In this document: one piece after another, positions 1 through 11,404 of the stretch
Layout: every line of letters begins with the position of its first letter
Numbering within the stretch: position 1 is the stretch's first letter
Source: Eutypa lata
Taxonomy: Eukaryota; Ascomycota; Sordariomycetes; Xylariales; Diatrypaceae
Direction: 5' to 3'
Length of the DNA stretch: 64,000 nt
Assembly: GCA_022661535.1 (NCBI GenBank)
Contig: JAKULF010000009.1
Span: 868,001 to 932,000, forward strand
Position numbers and translations under genes: made by a program
The notes under the pieces: model-generated
Database searches by the model: none
What the model saw: only the letters and a program-made list of their open reading frames with translations
What the model was told of the DNA's origin: nothing

Positions 1-1530
1 AGTGTCAAGCCCAATCGGCTGTGGATCTAAATACGTCCCACGATCCAACGATATCATCTGAATCGGCTGACTGGTACAGCCATGCATCCTCCATTGCGAC
101 TGTTTGAGCTTTTCGGCATGTTCTGAATTGTCAGCATTCAGCCAGCCTCTTTGTAGAACGTCAAAAGAACAGGCTTTCCCAGAAATCTGGGCCCACAGAG
201 TATCTCCGATCCTCTTAGTTGATAAGTTGCAAAGGGTATGATGGGATATCTCGATATTGACGTCAACTCGGTCCCCGCTATTCCATCCATACATATCTCC
301 CCGTTCAACCATCCATGGTATTCTAGAATTTCCTTGCACTCGCCAGCCAGCGCCTATGGCTGGTGCTTGAGCATGCACATGCATTTGACTGAGAACGGGA
401 TATGTCTGGAGAATGGAGGCCCCAAGTTCATCTTCTAGTTCGCGAAGCGTATACACATGATCAGAATTGGTACCAACACGGAAGTTGGTCCCTAGTGTTT
501 GCATAATCCCATAAACGCGGTCAAGCTCGTTAGTTGGATTGCGGTTGTATGATACCCCAAGTAATCCCATGGGGTTGTTGCAAAAGAGGGCTGCCAGTCC
601 AGTCCTGTGGACCAGGTCCATCAATTCAACCAATTCAGGATAGTCGCGGGTAGTTAAGGTGCGTTCGGACCACAAGATAATATCATATGTCAGCTTGAAG
701 AGGTAATTGAGTGAAAAGCTTCGAACTACGATCTTACTAAGATCATATGATACTCGGCCTTCTCGCGAGAGAATGATCGCATGATTGCACAAATAACCTT
801 CTTGCAAAGTCCAGAGAGATTTGAACCACGGGTCATCGGTAAAACCACGAACAGCTTGGGTCGCTAGTAATATCCAGTGGTGTCCATCGTTGCGGTGTTT
901 GGGATCGAACAGTTCCCTTTGCAACCCATTGTTGGCAACACTTAAATCATCAAGAAGGGATTCTATCTTATCGCAGGAAAGATGACTCAACCAGACGTAT
1001 GAATATTTGGCATTCATGAAAATCCGAGCCTGCCTGCCAATCTCATCCATCTGGATCGGACCCGCGCGCTGGTCTATGCAGGCGATGTCTAGCCAAAGAA
1101 ATTCATATACCATTTTATGTCTTTCTAGCCATCTTAGCAATGGCCTCACCAACCAGCTTACAGGTGTCTTCTGGAGAGCTCTTGGACTCTTAAGGTGGTC
1201 AAACTCATAGTATCGCTCCGCAGTCTTCATCATTTCGTGGATAACATGTTGAAATTCGTGGACGCTAAAATGAATATCCGGGTCTACTCGTGGTATGGAC
1301 CAAGGGACACCTCGGATGGGCAAAGCGCCCACATGTGGTTTTTCATTGGGGCTCCTAAGTTGGAATCTGCCCCAAGTATAAGATACTGCGATATATAGAG
1401 GATTCTGTCTGCCCCCGTAGTTGTTGCCAGGTGCCCATTTGTACGATATCATTGAGGGAACGTGAAGTAAACGCCTCGGCCAATTGGACTCGTTGCTAAA
1501 CATGGGGTGGTCGCTGTCGGCGTCAGCCAT
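1..1530 (-). CDS. HET-domain protein, family B, C-terminus cut by window edge
   Basis: An uninterrupted frame of 510 codons runs from an ATG at 1530-1528 off the left edge. Residues 17-25 are the family-B signature WPRRLLHVP. The HET domain spans about residues 46-245, with YIAVSYTWGRF (46-56), FLWLDIACIDQ (144-154), MDEIGRQARIF (161-171) and DPWFKSLWTLQE (233-244). HET proteins in fungi act in the cytoplasm in allorecognition and trigger cell death; the role here is inferred from the domain only. Compared with the other family-B members there is an extra stretch of about 35 residues (roughly 106-141) between the second and third HET motifs, containing a Trp/Arg/Leu-rich helix. No intron fits it well. 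The gene is divergent from the large HET gene at 2389. No damage is visible in the part present. Confidence 0.9.
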   Translation of the reverse strand, partial: MADADSDHPMFSNESNWPRRLLHVPSMISYKWAPGNNYGGRQNPLYIAVSYTWGRFQLRSPNEKPHVGALPIRGVPWSIPRVDPDIHFSVHEFQHVIHEMMKTAERYYEFDHLKSPRALQKTPVSWLVRPLLRWLERHKMVYEFLWLDIACIDQRAGPIQMDEIGRQARIFMNAKYSYVWLSHLSCDKIESLLDDLSVANNGLQRELFDPKHRNDGHHWILLATQAVRGFTDDPWFKSLWTLQEGYLCNHAIILSREGRVSYDLSKIVVRSFSLNYLFKLTYDIILWSERTLTTRDYPELVELMDLVHRTGLAALFCNNPMGLLGVSYNRNPTNELDRVYGIMQTLGTNFRVGTNSDHVYTLRELEDELGASILQTYPVLSQMHVHAQAPAIGAGWRVQGNSRIPWMVERGDMYGWNSGDRVDVNIEISHHTLCNLSTKRIGDTLWAQISGKACSFDVLQRGWLNADNSEHAEKLKQSQWRMHGCTSQPIQMISLDRGTYLDPQPIGLDT

Positions 1531-2388
1531 TTATGAATCAAATTTTGTTCTTTCTCGTTCGCGGGAAGATATATTTATGGTTTGAAACACTCGTCTCTCT
1601 CTTGCTTTGGGGAATGTTTAGGGGTTGCAAGGTATCACACTTGCGGCAACTTGATTGCAGGTGGAAATAGATATATCCGGTTTCCGGCGCATTAATAATT
1701 CTCGACCTATCGCATTGGCTTATTTAGGAGAAGAGTCCAGGCTTATAAATGGCCTCGCTTAGCTCTACTGTCATGCCACAATCTAAACGAGCAGAGCTGG
1801 GTATAGAATATAGGAGGAAACTATAGTTTGAACTGCTTTAGACTTGCTGAGTAAAGGTTAGGAGAATCTCGATATTTTGTTTTTGACTATGAGTTAGTAA
1901 TTTTTCTTCCCTATTAGGTGGTATTGTCCTACTAAAGCCACCGAGATTTCTTAGAGAACCACTAGGCTCTTGTGGTAAATGAGGGGAAGCGTGCCGCACA
2001 TATTCATACCTAATTAATGCAACCAATGGATGCTGTGCGAGCTCGATATGACGTGGTGCCCATGCTTAGCAGAACTTTCAACATGCAAGTTCAAGCAAGA
2101 CCTAGAGCTAGCTGCCTTCATCTGCACATCTCTCATTTGTTATCACAATATCATTGATCAAATGCAACAAATATCAATGCTCACCTGAATCGCTGCCTGG
2201 AATACTAAACCTTTATGATCCCATATGAGGAGAAACCATATCTCTTGTCAAAGAAAAACAAACCCGGTTATTCCCCCATTGGCATCTAATACCTAGCCTC
2301 TAAGATACTATAAACTGCCAAGTCCTTGTCCAACTTTTTACACTGATATTTAGTCTTTATCTCATTACAACTACGCCTTGCACCAAGT
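1531..2388. other. Intergenic region between divergent HET genes
   Basis: 858 bp separate the starts of the left-edge HET gene (-) and the first large HET gene (+), so it must hold both promoters. Base composition is normal, not RIP-like. No convincing ORF is present; the short minus-strand frame at 1838-2026 resembles nothing. Confidence 0.6.
2309..2314 (+). promoter_or_regulatory. Possible TATA box of the 2389 HET gene
   Basis: TATAAA lies 75 bp upstream of the ATG at 2389 and is followed by a pyrimidine-rich leader, as is common in fungal promoters. Position and motif are the only support. Confidence 0.3.
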
Positions 2389-4815
2389 ATGGCCGTACAT
2401 CTTACAACACGTGGAGTGCCTGAGCACACAATGCCCTCTGATGCGGATTCAGCAGCTGGTTACGTGCCTGAAGGGCGGGTAGATACACTAGGCTTCAAGA
2501 TGAAAGCTCTACTACAACGTACAGATGAAATCCCTGGTTGTTACTGGATACGGTGTCTTCAAACCTTCTTTACCTATTTAGCTGCGGATTCCTCATTTTT
2601 CTCGGCTCTAACGACAGGTGAACGTGCCATATTAGGACTTGTCAAGGAGTGGTATCTAAAGCAACAAGGTGGGCAAATGTCAAGTGTCAAGAGACGCCTT
2701 CTTGCTGTTGCATTGGGTGATTACTGGGACATTACTCAAGATTTCCAGCTGGATAAGTTAGAGGGCCTCATTCCCCCGTCTGAACTAAACAACCTGCACG
2801 CCTTAAGGATGGAAGTGGATGAGACAAGGGACCAAGTGGGGTCATTATACCAGGAGGTTCAACAGCTTACTAGCGATGGGTGCGATAAACGGACACTGCA
2901 GGATCGAATTTCGGGTAGGCGAGAATACGATACTGCGTTACTTACCCTATTATTTGCCGAGTTTGACGGGACACCCTGGTCACCTGATACAATTTGGCGA
3001 GTACGATATCGTGCAGTCATGGTGGCCGCAGCCGAACGAACTGGAAGAAATTGCCTCCATCATATTCAAACACGTTTTGGAAGTACTCAAAGTGACCAAA
3101 AAATCAATTCAAGCTCTGGGGCAGGTATTCAACTGAGAGACTGCCGAATTATTCTTCCCTCCATATGGGAGCCATGCCAATGGCTTAGTGAGGCTCAAGG
3201 CCAAAATAAACCCATCAATCGGCTTCCTCATTATCTTTGGGACATTGAACGAGAGTGCACTGTCGAGACTGAAAGTTTGCATGAAACCGATATTTGTTAC
3301 GGGATAGTGAGTCACACTTGGGGAAGATGGAGAAAAGAGGGCGATGGAGTCAATTTGAAGGGAGTACGCGACTGGCTCGTCCCTGAAAATGCTCGCTTCA
3401 ACGTCACAGACCTACCGCGAATACTGAAACGGGCTGGGTTCCCCGAGGATTATGTATGGCTAGACCTGCTTTGTATCCCCCAGGATACTTCTGATGAAAG
3501 GCTAGCTAGAATATGTCAAGAGGAACTAGCTCGACAAGCAACCATCTTCATGCATGCATCGACCTCGATCGCCTGGCTGAATGACGTCTCCAGCTGGCAT
3601 GATACCGAGCTTACTATTTCATGGATTGGCTTAAATTACTTAAGAGCTTCCCACTCCAATATTGGCTCGGATAATCATGATCGTACACCCGAGGAGATAA
3701 CCACTGCCCTAAACACACTTGAATTGTCCATGCCAACATCTTGCGGTTTACTCACATATGCTGTTAGCGAATCAGGATATATAGAGACACGAGTACCTGG
3801 GTGGTTCTCTTCTCTCTGGACGCTTCAGGAGAGTATGATGCGCCCGGATATGCTTTTCGTCAACGATAAATGGGAGCCTTTATGTGTAGGGGAAGACAAC
3901 TTAGTCACAGTGGCTAGCATGATCTCTTTGATAACAATGCATACAAGGGTGACAAACACAAGCAAGCGAGGCCAAGACGTACCTCCGTGTTTTCATGAAC
4001 TTTATCGTCTTATGGCAGAAACAGGATATCTGAGTCTGCACCGCGCAGAGCGTCTGACACCTTTAATCCTAGCCAGGAACCGGGAATGTACAAATTCTCG
4101 AGCGACTGCCATCATGTCTGTTACAGGCGCAACTGCCTGGCATCTGGGTCGCAAAGTGGAGCAGTTTCAAGCCGAGGCTAAAGGCGAAAAAGAAGATCTA
4201 GTATGTGGGCTATACCCCTTCGAATTTATCAACGAGCTACGATTAAAGGTTGGGGGTTCATTCTTCACGTACAATCACTCAGTTTCCACGCTCATCACAA
4301 CAGATGGTGATGAGGCCGTTAAAGCCCTACTTCGAGGTACAATGCTGCCTTTTATGCCGGGCTATGAGGGAAATATTATCACCGATGGGATTAGCGTTGC
4401 ACGGCATTACGACCACCCATCTGTAGAAGGATGGCAGATACAGATGGATGGTAGCATTAAACTCCACACGGTCGGGATTGTCGCTTCGAGCTGTCAAGAC
4501 CTTCAGGTATTACAGAAACCACAACATTATCATTCGGTAATGATCATGGGCAACGACCCGCTTGACAGCAAAAGTGTCACTACGGTCAGTAGCACCAACA
4601 AAGACCTCCTCGGTTGGTTGCGAAGCTTTAAAGGAGAGGCTCATGCAATATGCACTATGGTTTCAAGATCTTCCGAGGCAGGGGTTATTCTCCACCGTCT
4701 TAAAGCTGGACTTGGGCCATTCGTTAAAGCAGGAATTTTTCTCCTCCACGAAGATGATGAACCAGTAGAACAAAAGTTTCCAATGACAGTGGACGTAAAT
4801 TGGCATGTGTTGTAA
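2389..4815 (+). CDS. Large HET-domain protein, family A, copy 1 (808 aa)
   Basis: A single uninterrupted exon. The HET domain is central: YGIVSHTWGRWRKEG (304-318), YVWLDLLCIPQD (355-366), ARQATIF (381-387), IAWLNDV (394-400) and GWFSSLWTLQE (471-481). About 300 residues precede it, with a conserved PHYLWDIE just upstream (280-287). About 325 residues follow. That part shares blocks with the other two family-A proteins: a RLTPL segment, AIMSVTGATAWHLGR, YPFEFINEL, RGTMLPFMPG, DHPSVEGW, and a C-terminal NWHVL. The C-terminal region matches no domain I can name. A cytoplasmic role in non-self recognition and programmed cell death is inferred from the HET domain. It lies head-to-tail with its closest paralogue at 5997, suggesting tandem duplication. 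The ATG at 2389 is the first in frame. Codon usage looks ordinary and there are no RIP-type stops. Confidence 0.92.
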   Translation: MAVHLTTRGVPEHTMPSDADSAAGYVPEGRVDTLGFKMKALLQRTDEIPGCYWIRCLQTFFTYLAADSSFFSALTTGERAILGLVKEWYLKQQGGQMSSVKRRLLAVALGDYWDITQDFQLDKLEGLIPPSELNNLHALRMEVDETRDQVGSLYQEVQQLTSDGCDKRTLQDRISGRREYDTALLTLLFAEFDGTPWSPDTIWRVRYRAVMVAAAERTGRNCLHHIQTRFGSTQSDQKINSSSGAGIQLRDCRIILPSIWEPCQWLSEAQGQNKPINRLPHYLWDIERECTVETESLHETDICYGIVSHTWGRWRKEGDGVNLKGVRDWLVPENARFNVTDLPRILKRAGFPEDYVWLDLLCIPQDTSDERLARICQEELARQATIFMHASTSIAWLNDVSSWHDTELTISWIGLNYLRASHSNIGSDNHDRTPEEITTALNTLELSMPTSCGLLTYAVSESGYIETRVPGWFSSLWTLQESMMRPDMLFVNDKWEPLCVGEDNLVTVASMISLITMHTRVTNTSKRGQDVPPCFHELYRLMAETGYLSLHRAERLTPLILARNRECTNSRATAIMSVTGATAWHLGRKVEQFQAEAKGEKEDLVCGLYPFEFINELRLKVGGSFFTYNHSVSTLITTDGDEAVKALLRGTMLPFMPGYEGNIITDGISVARHYDHPSVEGWQIQMDGSIKLHTVGIVASSCQDLQVLQKPQHYHSVMIMGNDPLDSKSVTTVSSTNKDLLGWLRSFKGEAHAICTMVSRSSEAGVILHRLKAGLGPFVKAGIFLLHEDDEPVEQKFPMTVDVNWHVL

Positions 4816-5996
4816 ACACGGAAACACATACAGCTGCTGCGAAGCCTGGGAGTTATAATCAAAGTCTACTGTGCATCACTCTCTAGAGGTAGATCAACTA
4901 TAGGATGGTGAGACTCTTTCGGGGACTGAATGTATATATAAGTCTATTTGACCTAGGAAATCGGTACCGATTCTATTGCGTTGATCTGGGGTTTAGGGAG
5001 AATTTCGTGTTTAACCATTTTGCTTAGCTAGCGCGTTGCTTCTTGCTGGTTGAGAGTCTTGACGTCTGAGGTCCAATCCGCGGAATCATGAGATCGAGGT
5101 AATACAGTTAAATGACAACATATGAATTCTGGAAGACCGCGATGAGACTAGCTTCCGGAAATTTAGTTTCTAATCTTTTGAAGCATTGGTGACATAATAG
5201 GCGACCGAATTTCGTCTTCAAACAGAGTTTGACGAAAATGATCAAATGGGTTATGAGGTTGCCGGAGTAGATAATTTGACAGGTATGTGTAAAGAAATAA
5301 AGATACAATGACGACACTCACTAAACATACTTAATAAGGAATGCCTGTTAAGACTTCCCCTCACTTTTTTCAGTTTTCTTACGCCATTCTATTAGCCATT
5401 TTCGTTGAACCCTCGGCCAATCGTTTAACCAATGCCACCGTATAGGTGCATATTACTATTAATAAATCCGAATAAAATATTTTTCAAACTAGGGAATTTT
5501 ACAGTTACCTAATAGTCCAGTACTGTTTGGTAGGTAGCTCATGCTTTGAATAGCAGTGTCTGTACCAATACGTCTACTTTGGGAATTCCGCACGACTTGA
5601 AGTCCCGCATCGCCCGATCCAATCCGGAACCTCTGGGATCAATTCAATGTCATTTCTGAAGGGATAGACAAAGCCCGATAACCTTCCAAACGTAAGTTCA
5701 TTCGCGAAAACGCCATATTCCTGACGTGTGGTAAGATGCCATGTTTTGACGGACTGCACAATCTCCTGTGGTAAGCACGAAAGAAATAGCGCGATTAATC
5801 AGTAAACAATATAACACTGAGTACGCCTCGCTATGTAAGTATATAGTTTACTCCGATAATATTTAAGGGAAGGGTGTGCCCCTCACAATGTGAAAAAGAC
5901 AGCAACTGACATCATGCACCTTGTATCTATTTGAGTCAGGGCACACTATCCAAACAACGTATAATCCAGAGAGTCTATCTCTCATTGTCTCCCACA
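4816..5996. other. Intergenic region between tandem HET paralogues
   Basis: About 1.2 kb with no supportable gene. Minus-strand frames at 5108-5317 and 5574-5759 are short and resemble nothing. Composition is mildly AT-rich but CpA and TpG are present, so this is not a RIP block. Confidence 0.5.
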
Positions 5997-8453
5997 ATGG
6001 CTACATATATCTCGCAAGGCAACCAAAAAACTTGTGAAAGGACATTCGGCGCCAAGATCGAAGCCTTTGGCCATTTGGGCCAAGCATCTCCAAATAGATG
6101 TTCCAGGGCTCTCGAAAATCTCTCCCATATTCTGCGACTCGGAAACCCTCAATTGTCAGATCTTAACCACCCACTTCTAAGTTCGGCCTCTGCAAGCGAA
6201 AATCATGTGGTGACACTACTTCGAGAGTGGTGGACTAGGGACGGCGATATAGAGTTGACACAATACATCAAACCCACCCTATACGGATTGGCTTTCTTAG
6301 ACATGCTGAGTACATCTTCGGAGGGAGAGGTCCAAGAGCCATGGAACATAGCACACTTAGGAGATGACGAGATTCTCCGCCAAGTCAAAATACAACTCAC
6401 GGATTGCGAGGGGGTATTTTACCGGCAGATATCCAAAGGTATTCGGAGAATTGACAAAAGTCCCGACAAATCTATTGGAATACATATCGTGGTTAAGGGC
6501 TGTTCCATGTATCACCATAGGATGCTCCAACTTTTCGATAATGAACTGCGACTGACGGACCGAAACCCTGATTCAGCTCGATGGATCCAAGTTGTGAGCC
6601 AAGTAGCAGCGAGCATGAGGGTTGGTTATTCCTGCATAGACTATGGTCGAGCAAAAATAAGCAGGGGAATCCAATTGACACCAAGAAGTGATGTAAGCCT
6701 TAAGTTGAAGGACTGTCATCGTGAGATTCCGGCAATCGTTGAGCCTTGCAATTGGCTCAGGAAAGCACGGTCCGATAACAAACTCCCGCGCTACCTCTGG
6801 GATATCGAGAATGCGCGCACTATTGACACCACATACCTCGTAGACACAGAGGTTCCATATGCAATAGTTAGCCATACTTGGGGTAGATGGAGGAAAGAGG
6901 GCTATGGGGCCAGGTTGATGGGTGTGCCTCTATGGCGTATTCCGGAGAACTCCTTATTCGACGTGACTGAACTACCCATTATATTGAAGAGTATTGGATT
7001 CGCAGAGAAATATGTCTGGGTAGACCTCTTATGTATTCCACAAGACAGACAGGAAACGGACTTAGCCGAGATCTGCCAGCTTGAGTTAGCTAGGCAAGCT
7101 GCAATATTTGGCAATGCCAATACAGCCGTTGCTTGGCTTACAGACGTGCATGACTGGCAGGATGCCGAGGCCAACATCACGTGGCTCGCATTGATCTACA
7201 TGAAAGATGGATCACCAGAGAAATATAAGTCGGACCTGGACCTATTGAAAACAGCACTACATGATATCGAGAAGCACGCTTCGAAGTCGTCCGGCTTTAT
7301 CGGTGGCAGCACTATGGAAGGGCGTAACAATATGCCTGGCTGGATGTCGTCTCTTTGGACCCTACAGGAAGTCTTCATGCGACCGGATATGACATTACTC
7401 AATCGAGATCTGGTCCCTCTCGTTGTTGGAGAAGACTTCATCATGTCTATTGACATAATTGCTTCTCTGCTAATTTCAGTCTACTTTGAAACTGATTGGA
7501 GGGAAGTAGTGCTTGATAGATCGAACATGTTTGCAGGCATGACCGACGAAGCGGAAGATGAGCTTGAAAGTAGAGAGGTGCTCATAAACGACTGGGAAAA
7601 TCATGCGGATGACCTACAAGCGCCGAAGGGCGTGGACGAACTTGCTAGTTTTATGCAATATGCCGAATTACTGGACATTGTCGGTGCGCAACGCCTTACA
7701 CCATTAGTTAGCGGCAGAATACGAGTAGCTACACAGTACCGAGCGGAGGCTATCATGTCAGTCATGGATGCCACTGACTGGCACATGGGCCGTTCAGTCA
7801 AACAATTCCAGACTGGAACCAGCGAAGGAGATGATATGATGTTCAATCTTTACCCTTTTAGTTTCATCAAAGAGTTACGCGACAAGACGGGGGCTGAATT
7901 CTTCTCATACCAACATGAAGTATCGACTCTTATCACATGTCTCGATCGAATTGTTGATCCGCAGTTCAGGGGCACCATGCTTCCCTTCATGCCAGGGACC
8001 ACTGGAGCATATAGCATTCTAGAATCAACCAATTTCGAGTTGTATGAGGTTTCTGATCACCCATCTGTCGAGAAATGGGAGCTGCAACGAGATGGCAGCG
8101 TAAGGCTGCCACAGGTCGCTATAGTATCGTCGAACAATCCTTTATCAGGGAAGTACAAGCAACCACCATCATTGTTCGCGGATATTCATAGCAACGACCC
8201 TGTCTCTGCGGTTCCTCTGGCCATTGAAATCAAGACAGATCTCTTAGACCACATACTACAGTTTCGTGGAGAGGTATATGCTTTATGTACTATGAGCGCT
8301 CGCTTTCAGATAGCGGGTATCATCATACAACGTCCGGTGATGGGCAGTGGATCTTTTGTCAAGGCGGGCACATTTGTGTCTTTATCAGTTCAGGAAAGAG
8401 GGTTACAAATTCTGGTTCCAGAATCCGAGGAGACAGATTGGCATGTTCTATGA
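5997..8453 (+). CDS. Large HET-domain protein, family A, copy 2 (818 aa)
   Basis: A single uninterrupted exon. The frame is open from 5931, but the first ATG is at 5997, in a good context (an A at -3); the earlier in-frame TTG is not a likely start in a fungus. HET domain: YAIVSHTWGRWRKEG (288-302), YVWVDLLCIPQD (339-350), ARQAAIF (365-371), VAWLTDV (378-384), GWMSSLWTLQE (448-458). The N-terminal region ends in PRYLWDIE. The C-terminal region carries the family-A blocks: RLTPL, AIMSVMDATDWHMGR, YPFSFIKEL, RGTMLPFMPG, SDHPSVEKW, and terminal DWHVL. It is the closest paralogue of the 2389 gene and lies in the same orientation 1.2 kb downstream. Function (HET-type non-self recognition) is inferred from the domain. 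No damage is visible. Confidence 0.92.
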   Translation: MATYISQGNQKTCERTFGAKIEAFGHLGQASPNRCSRALENLSHILRLGNPQLSDLNHPLLSSASASENHVVTLLREWWTRDGDIELTQYIKPTLYGLAFLDMLSTSSEGEVQEPWNIAHLGDDEILRQVKIQLTDCEGVFYRQISKGIRRIDKSPDKSIGIHIVVKGCSMYHHRMLQLFDNELRLTDRNPDSARWIQVVSQVAASMRVGYSCIDYGRAKISRGIQLTPRSDVSLKLKDCHREIPAIVEPCNWLRKARSDNKLPRYLWDIENARTIDTTYLVDTEVPYAIVSHTWGRWRKEGYGARLMGVPLWRIPENSLFDVTELPIILKSIGFAEKYVWVDLLCIPQDRQETDLAEICQLELARQAAIFGNANTAVAWLTDVHDWQDAEANITWLALIYMKDGSPEKYKSDLDLLKTALHDIEKHASKSSGFIGGSTMEGRNNMPGWMSSLWTLQEVFMRPDMTLLNRDLVPLVVGEDFIMSIDIIASLLISVYFETDWREVVLDRSNMFAGMTDEAEDELESREVLINDWENHADDLQAPKGVDELASFMQYAELLDIVGAQRLTPLVSGRIRVATQYRAEAIMSVMDATDWHMGRSVKQFQTGTSEGDDMMFNLYPFSFIKELRDKTGAEFFSYQHEVSTLITCLDRIVDPQFRGTMLPFMPGTTGAYSILESTNFELYEVSDHPSVEKWELQRDGSVRLPQVAIVSSNNPLSGKYKQPPSLFADIHSNDPVSAVPLAIEIKTDLLDHILQFRGEVYALCTMSARFQIAGIIIQRPVMGSGSFVKAGTFVSLSVQERGLQILVPESEETDWHVL

Positions 8454-9260
8454 CAATTTCACGCTTTGGCGCGGCTTTAACCTTGCCATACCTAATAACT
8501 TCGTATAGATGGACAGTCTACATAATTAGAGCACAGATTTATCGCGGCTCACTGTTCTAGATTCCGCAATTAAGTCGAGCGGTCTCTAGGTAGGGTTGTC
8601 ATATTCACTGAAGAATTACGACAAATCATTAACTCGGTCAACAATAACATTGGCTCGTCCTTGGATTCTATTGTAGAATGTAATGTAATATGTTCTCAGG
8701 AAAAATTAAAATACTGCCAGGGGTAAGTTTACACTAGTTTATATGCACCCATAGGTAGACGTGGGGCCGCCGCGGTCGGGTTCCCGCACAGAAAGCCCTC
8801 GTTTTTGAGATCAGCAGGTGTACGATAGCCGGAACAGCCCGGAGCTTCTAGATAGACTTATAGACTTACCAGTATGTATGTACATACAGATGCCTTATCC
8901 AGTGCTTATTCGGCCTGGCCCGGCCGGTCCGGCCTGGCGAGGACACCGGCAGCAGTCACTGGTGGGATCCGTTCCTACCCCACTAGAACCGCCCAAGCCC
9001 CACTGCGGTTGCCTGCGGAAGCTGCCAGCGCCCCTCATTTTTACAGGGCATTTGCAGCACAGCCTAACATAGCCACTCAGTCCGTGATATTCTGTACGCT
9101 CCTTCACAGCTAGCAACTGATCCAATGTCACCTACCTACTTGTCAACTCTTCGCAACCTTGTAGTGTTTTAGAGCAGTCTGTTAATTATCTCATGACCTC
9201 GCCAGGTCCCCTCAGGGAAGGTATTAGTTAGCAAGCATCCTTTACAGAGTTGGTGTCGTC
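8454..9260. other. Intergenic region with a short GC-rich patch
   Basis: About 0.8 kb. A small GC-rich stretch near 8910-8945 has repeated ggcc/ccgg words. The short overlapping frames there on both strands are composition artefacts. No gene can be supported. Confidence 0.45.
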
Positions 9261-11173
9261 ATGACCAAGCCGATACAATCGCCGGCAAAGGCCGGATCCC
9301 TATTGAGCAATTCGGGTTGGCCGCACAGGCTTCTGCATGTCGAAACGATGACTTCTTACGTCCGGGATGGAAACGATATTTACAACGATGTGAAAGCGCC
9401 TCGGTATAACGTTATTAGCTATACCTGGGGGTCCTTCGTGGACCAGTCAGCGGCAGAACCCCCCACTTGCGGTCGGAGGGGTTGACTGGCCCATACCATC
9501 GATAAAAAAAAGAGCACTTTAGCGCTGCAGCCTTCCAGCGAGCGATCGAAACTGTCGCAAGGGGCCTTTCCGAGCCCTGTGAATGGGTTTGGGTAGACAT
9601 AGCTTGTATTCCCCAGCAGCACCGTTATGAATCAGAACAAGATAAGCTACTGCGCAACCAGGACATCGGGAGACGGGCCGATATATTCCACCGAGCGCAG
9701 GACGCATTCGCTTGGTTATCCTCTTTTCACAGTCGCGATCTACCTAGATTCGACGGGATTCTTTTAGCTCCCCATGGCTTTCTGGCCTACGTAGATAAAG
9801 GGTGGCCACTAATATCTGGGGATCCTAATGCGGCGATCGAATATTTCAAGACAATGGAAAAATTCACGGCAACTTACGAGGCGTGGATGGACATGTTCCT
9901 TAGACACCCCTGGTTTTCCTCTCTCTGGACACTCCAGGAGATGTACCTGCGACCATACGGCTGCTTTCTCTTCGACAATGGGATACTTAGGGAAGGGGGT
10001 GATCCATCTGGTCGGCTTTGGGCAATAGGGGCAATGCAAGCAGAATCGCACTATCTCAAAATTCTATTGGGAGCGAGGAAGCATCTGATTCAAGGGGCGG
10101 AAGACTTAGCTGCCCAACAATATGATAGCCAGGTATCGGGAATTGGAGAGAATATATTACAGCGCATGGGGAATTTACTCGATCAAAGAGAAATGCGAGG
10201 CCTACAGACGATGTTCGATTTGATTGACGGCCGCGAGCAAGGATTTCTGAATATGGCTTATTGCCTTGCTCAATTCCGTCGAGCAACAAGGTTTGAGGAC
10301 CGTATATATGGCATCATTCAAGTATACGGGTTGAGCTGCAATCCTCCGCCGGGAAGAGATGAGAGGTCCAGGCTTCATGCTCTAGAAGACGAGTTCGGAG
10401 CGAAACTCGTAGCTCGATGGCCCTTGCTCTCCCAGTTCTTCATCCATAACCTGGAGGAGGGCAAGAGACCCCGGAGGAGTTGGCTGATCACACAGCATTG
10501 CAAAATTGACCCCGGTTTCTGGTATGCTATAAATAGCTCCAGGGTTAATTCTCTTTATGAAGTTCTCGAGGTTCGAAGGAACGCCATTGCCAACCGTAAT
10601 GATAGTCTCCACCTGTTTTTCAAAGGAAAAGCGTGGTTTTTAGACGAGGCCCTGGCACCGCCGCCTCCCCCCCTTGAAGAATCAATACGGAGCAGAAAGT
10701 TTTCCACGAAATTCGTGTCGCCTCCCGGCTATGTCGGTAGATATGGCAATTCAGGCCTAGTCCTGGATGATCATGTTTCAAGAGCCATTCTCGGACACAA
10801 GACGAGATGTCTTAGTAACGAAGAAAGCCTGCGGCAGGCAATTGAGAAGATATGCCAATATCATGGTGACAATGATGAACCCAATAGTCGTACCAGTGAA
10901 TCGCAACGCGGTCACGTCCGTTCATCAGTTAGTGTTGTTCTACTCCCTTCAACACATCAGGTTGAACCAAGGTATTTTGTCGGCATCGTTTTAGCGCCCT
11001 ATAGACGGACCAAGACGGAGTCATTAACTACCGAGGCGGCGACTAGACTAAATATCGGCTCGTGGGAGCGTATAGGTATTTGGAAGTGGGATGAGTGGTA
11101 CTACGGTAATGAGCAGCCACGGCTGTATGACCCCTTTTTAGGTAAGCATAATTTTGAGTGTAAAATAGAATGA
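9261..11173 (+). pseudogene. Family-B HET gene with two apparent frameshifts
   Basis: The ATG at 9261 begins a frame with WPHRLLHV and YNVISYTWG, stopping at 9483-9485. Recognisable HET coding continues in a second frame across about 9454-9504 (a V-D-W-P-I-P block) and then in a third frame from about 9505 to 11173 (open since the stop at 9503-9505). The third frame carries WVWVDIACIPQQ, QDIGRRADIF, WFSSLWTLQE, EDRIYGIIQVYG and C-terminal WERIGIWKWDEW. Both shifts look like one extra base. The candidates are a six-C run at 9459-9464 and an eight-A run at 9504-9511, so homopolymer sequencing error is a real alternative to true decay. An intron is unlikely because conserved HET motifs would be removed. 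Apart from the two shifts the length and motif order match intact family members. It converges on the broken HET gene at 11405-13044. Confidence 0.82.
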
Positions 11174-11404
11174 ATAAGACTAGGTGGACAAGTTTCTAGT
11201 TGTTACGCTATAGCTGGTATAAACACGTGGCAAAGTATAAACTTTAAACTTTTACTTAATCATACTTCTAATCTGACTCTAGTCATTCGGACATTGTTAT
11301 CTTCGACCTTTTCTCCCATAATCCTCCCAATAACACCAACCTAAACGATGAAAATATTTAAGACTACCTTGCTCCTTATATAACAAAATGAGAACATATG
11401 CGTG

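Noticed and set aside
5931..5996. 22-residue N-terminal extension of the 5997 HET protein
   Set aside because: It starts at TTG, not used as a normal start in fungi; the ATG at 5997 has a good context.
9430..9530. Intron joining the first two parts of the 9261 HET locus
   Set aside because: It would delete conserved family motifs (the V-D-W-P-I-P block), and no good donor/acceptor pair fits.
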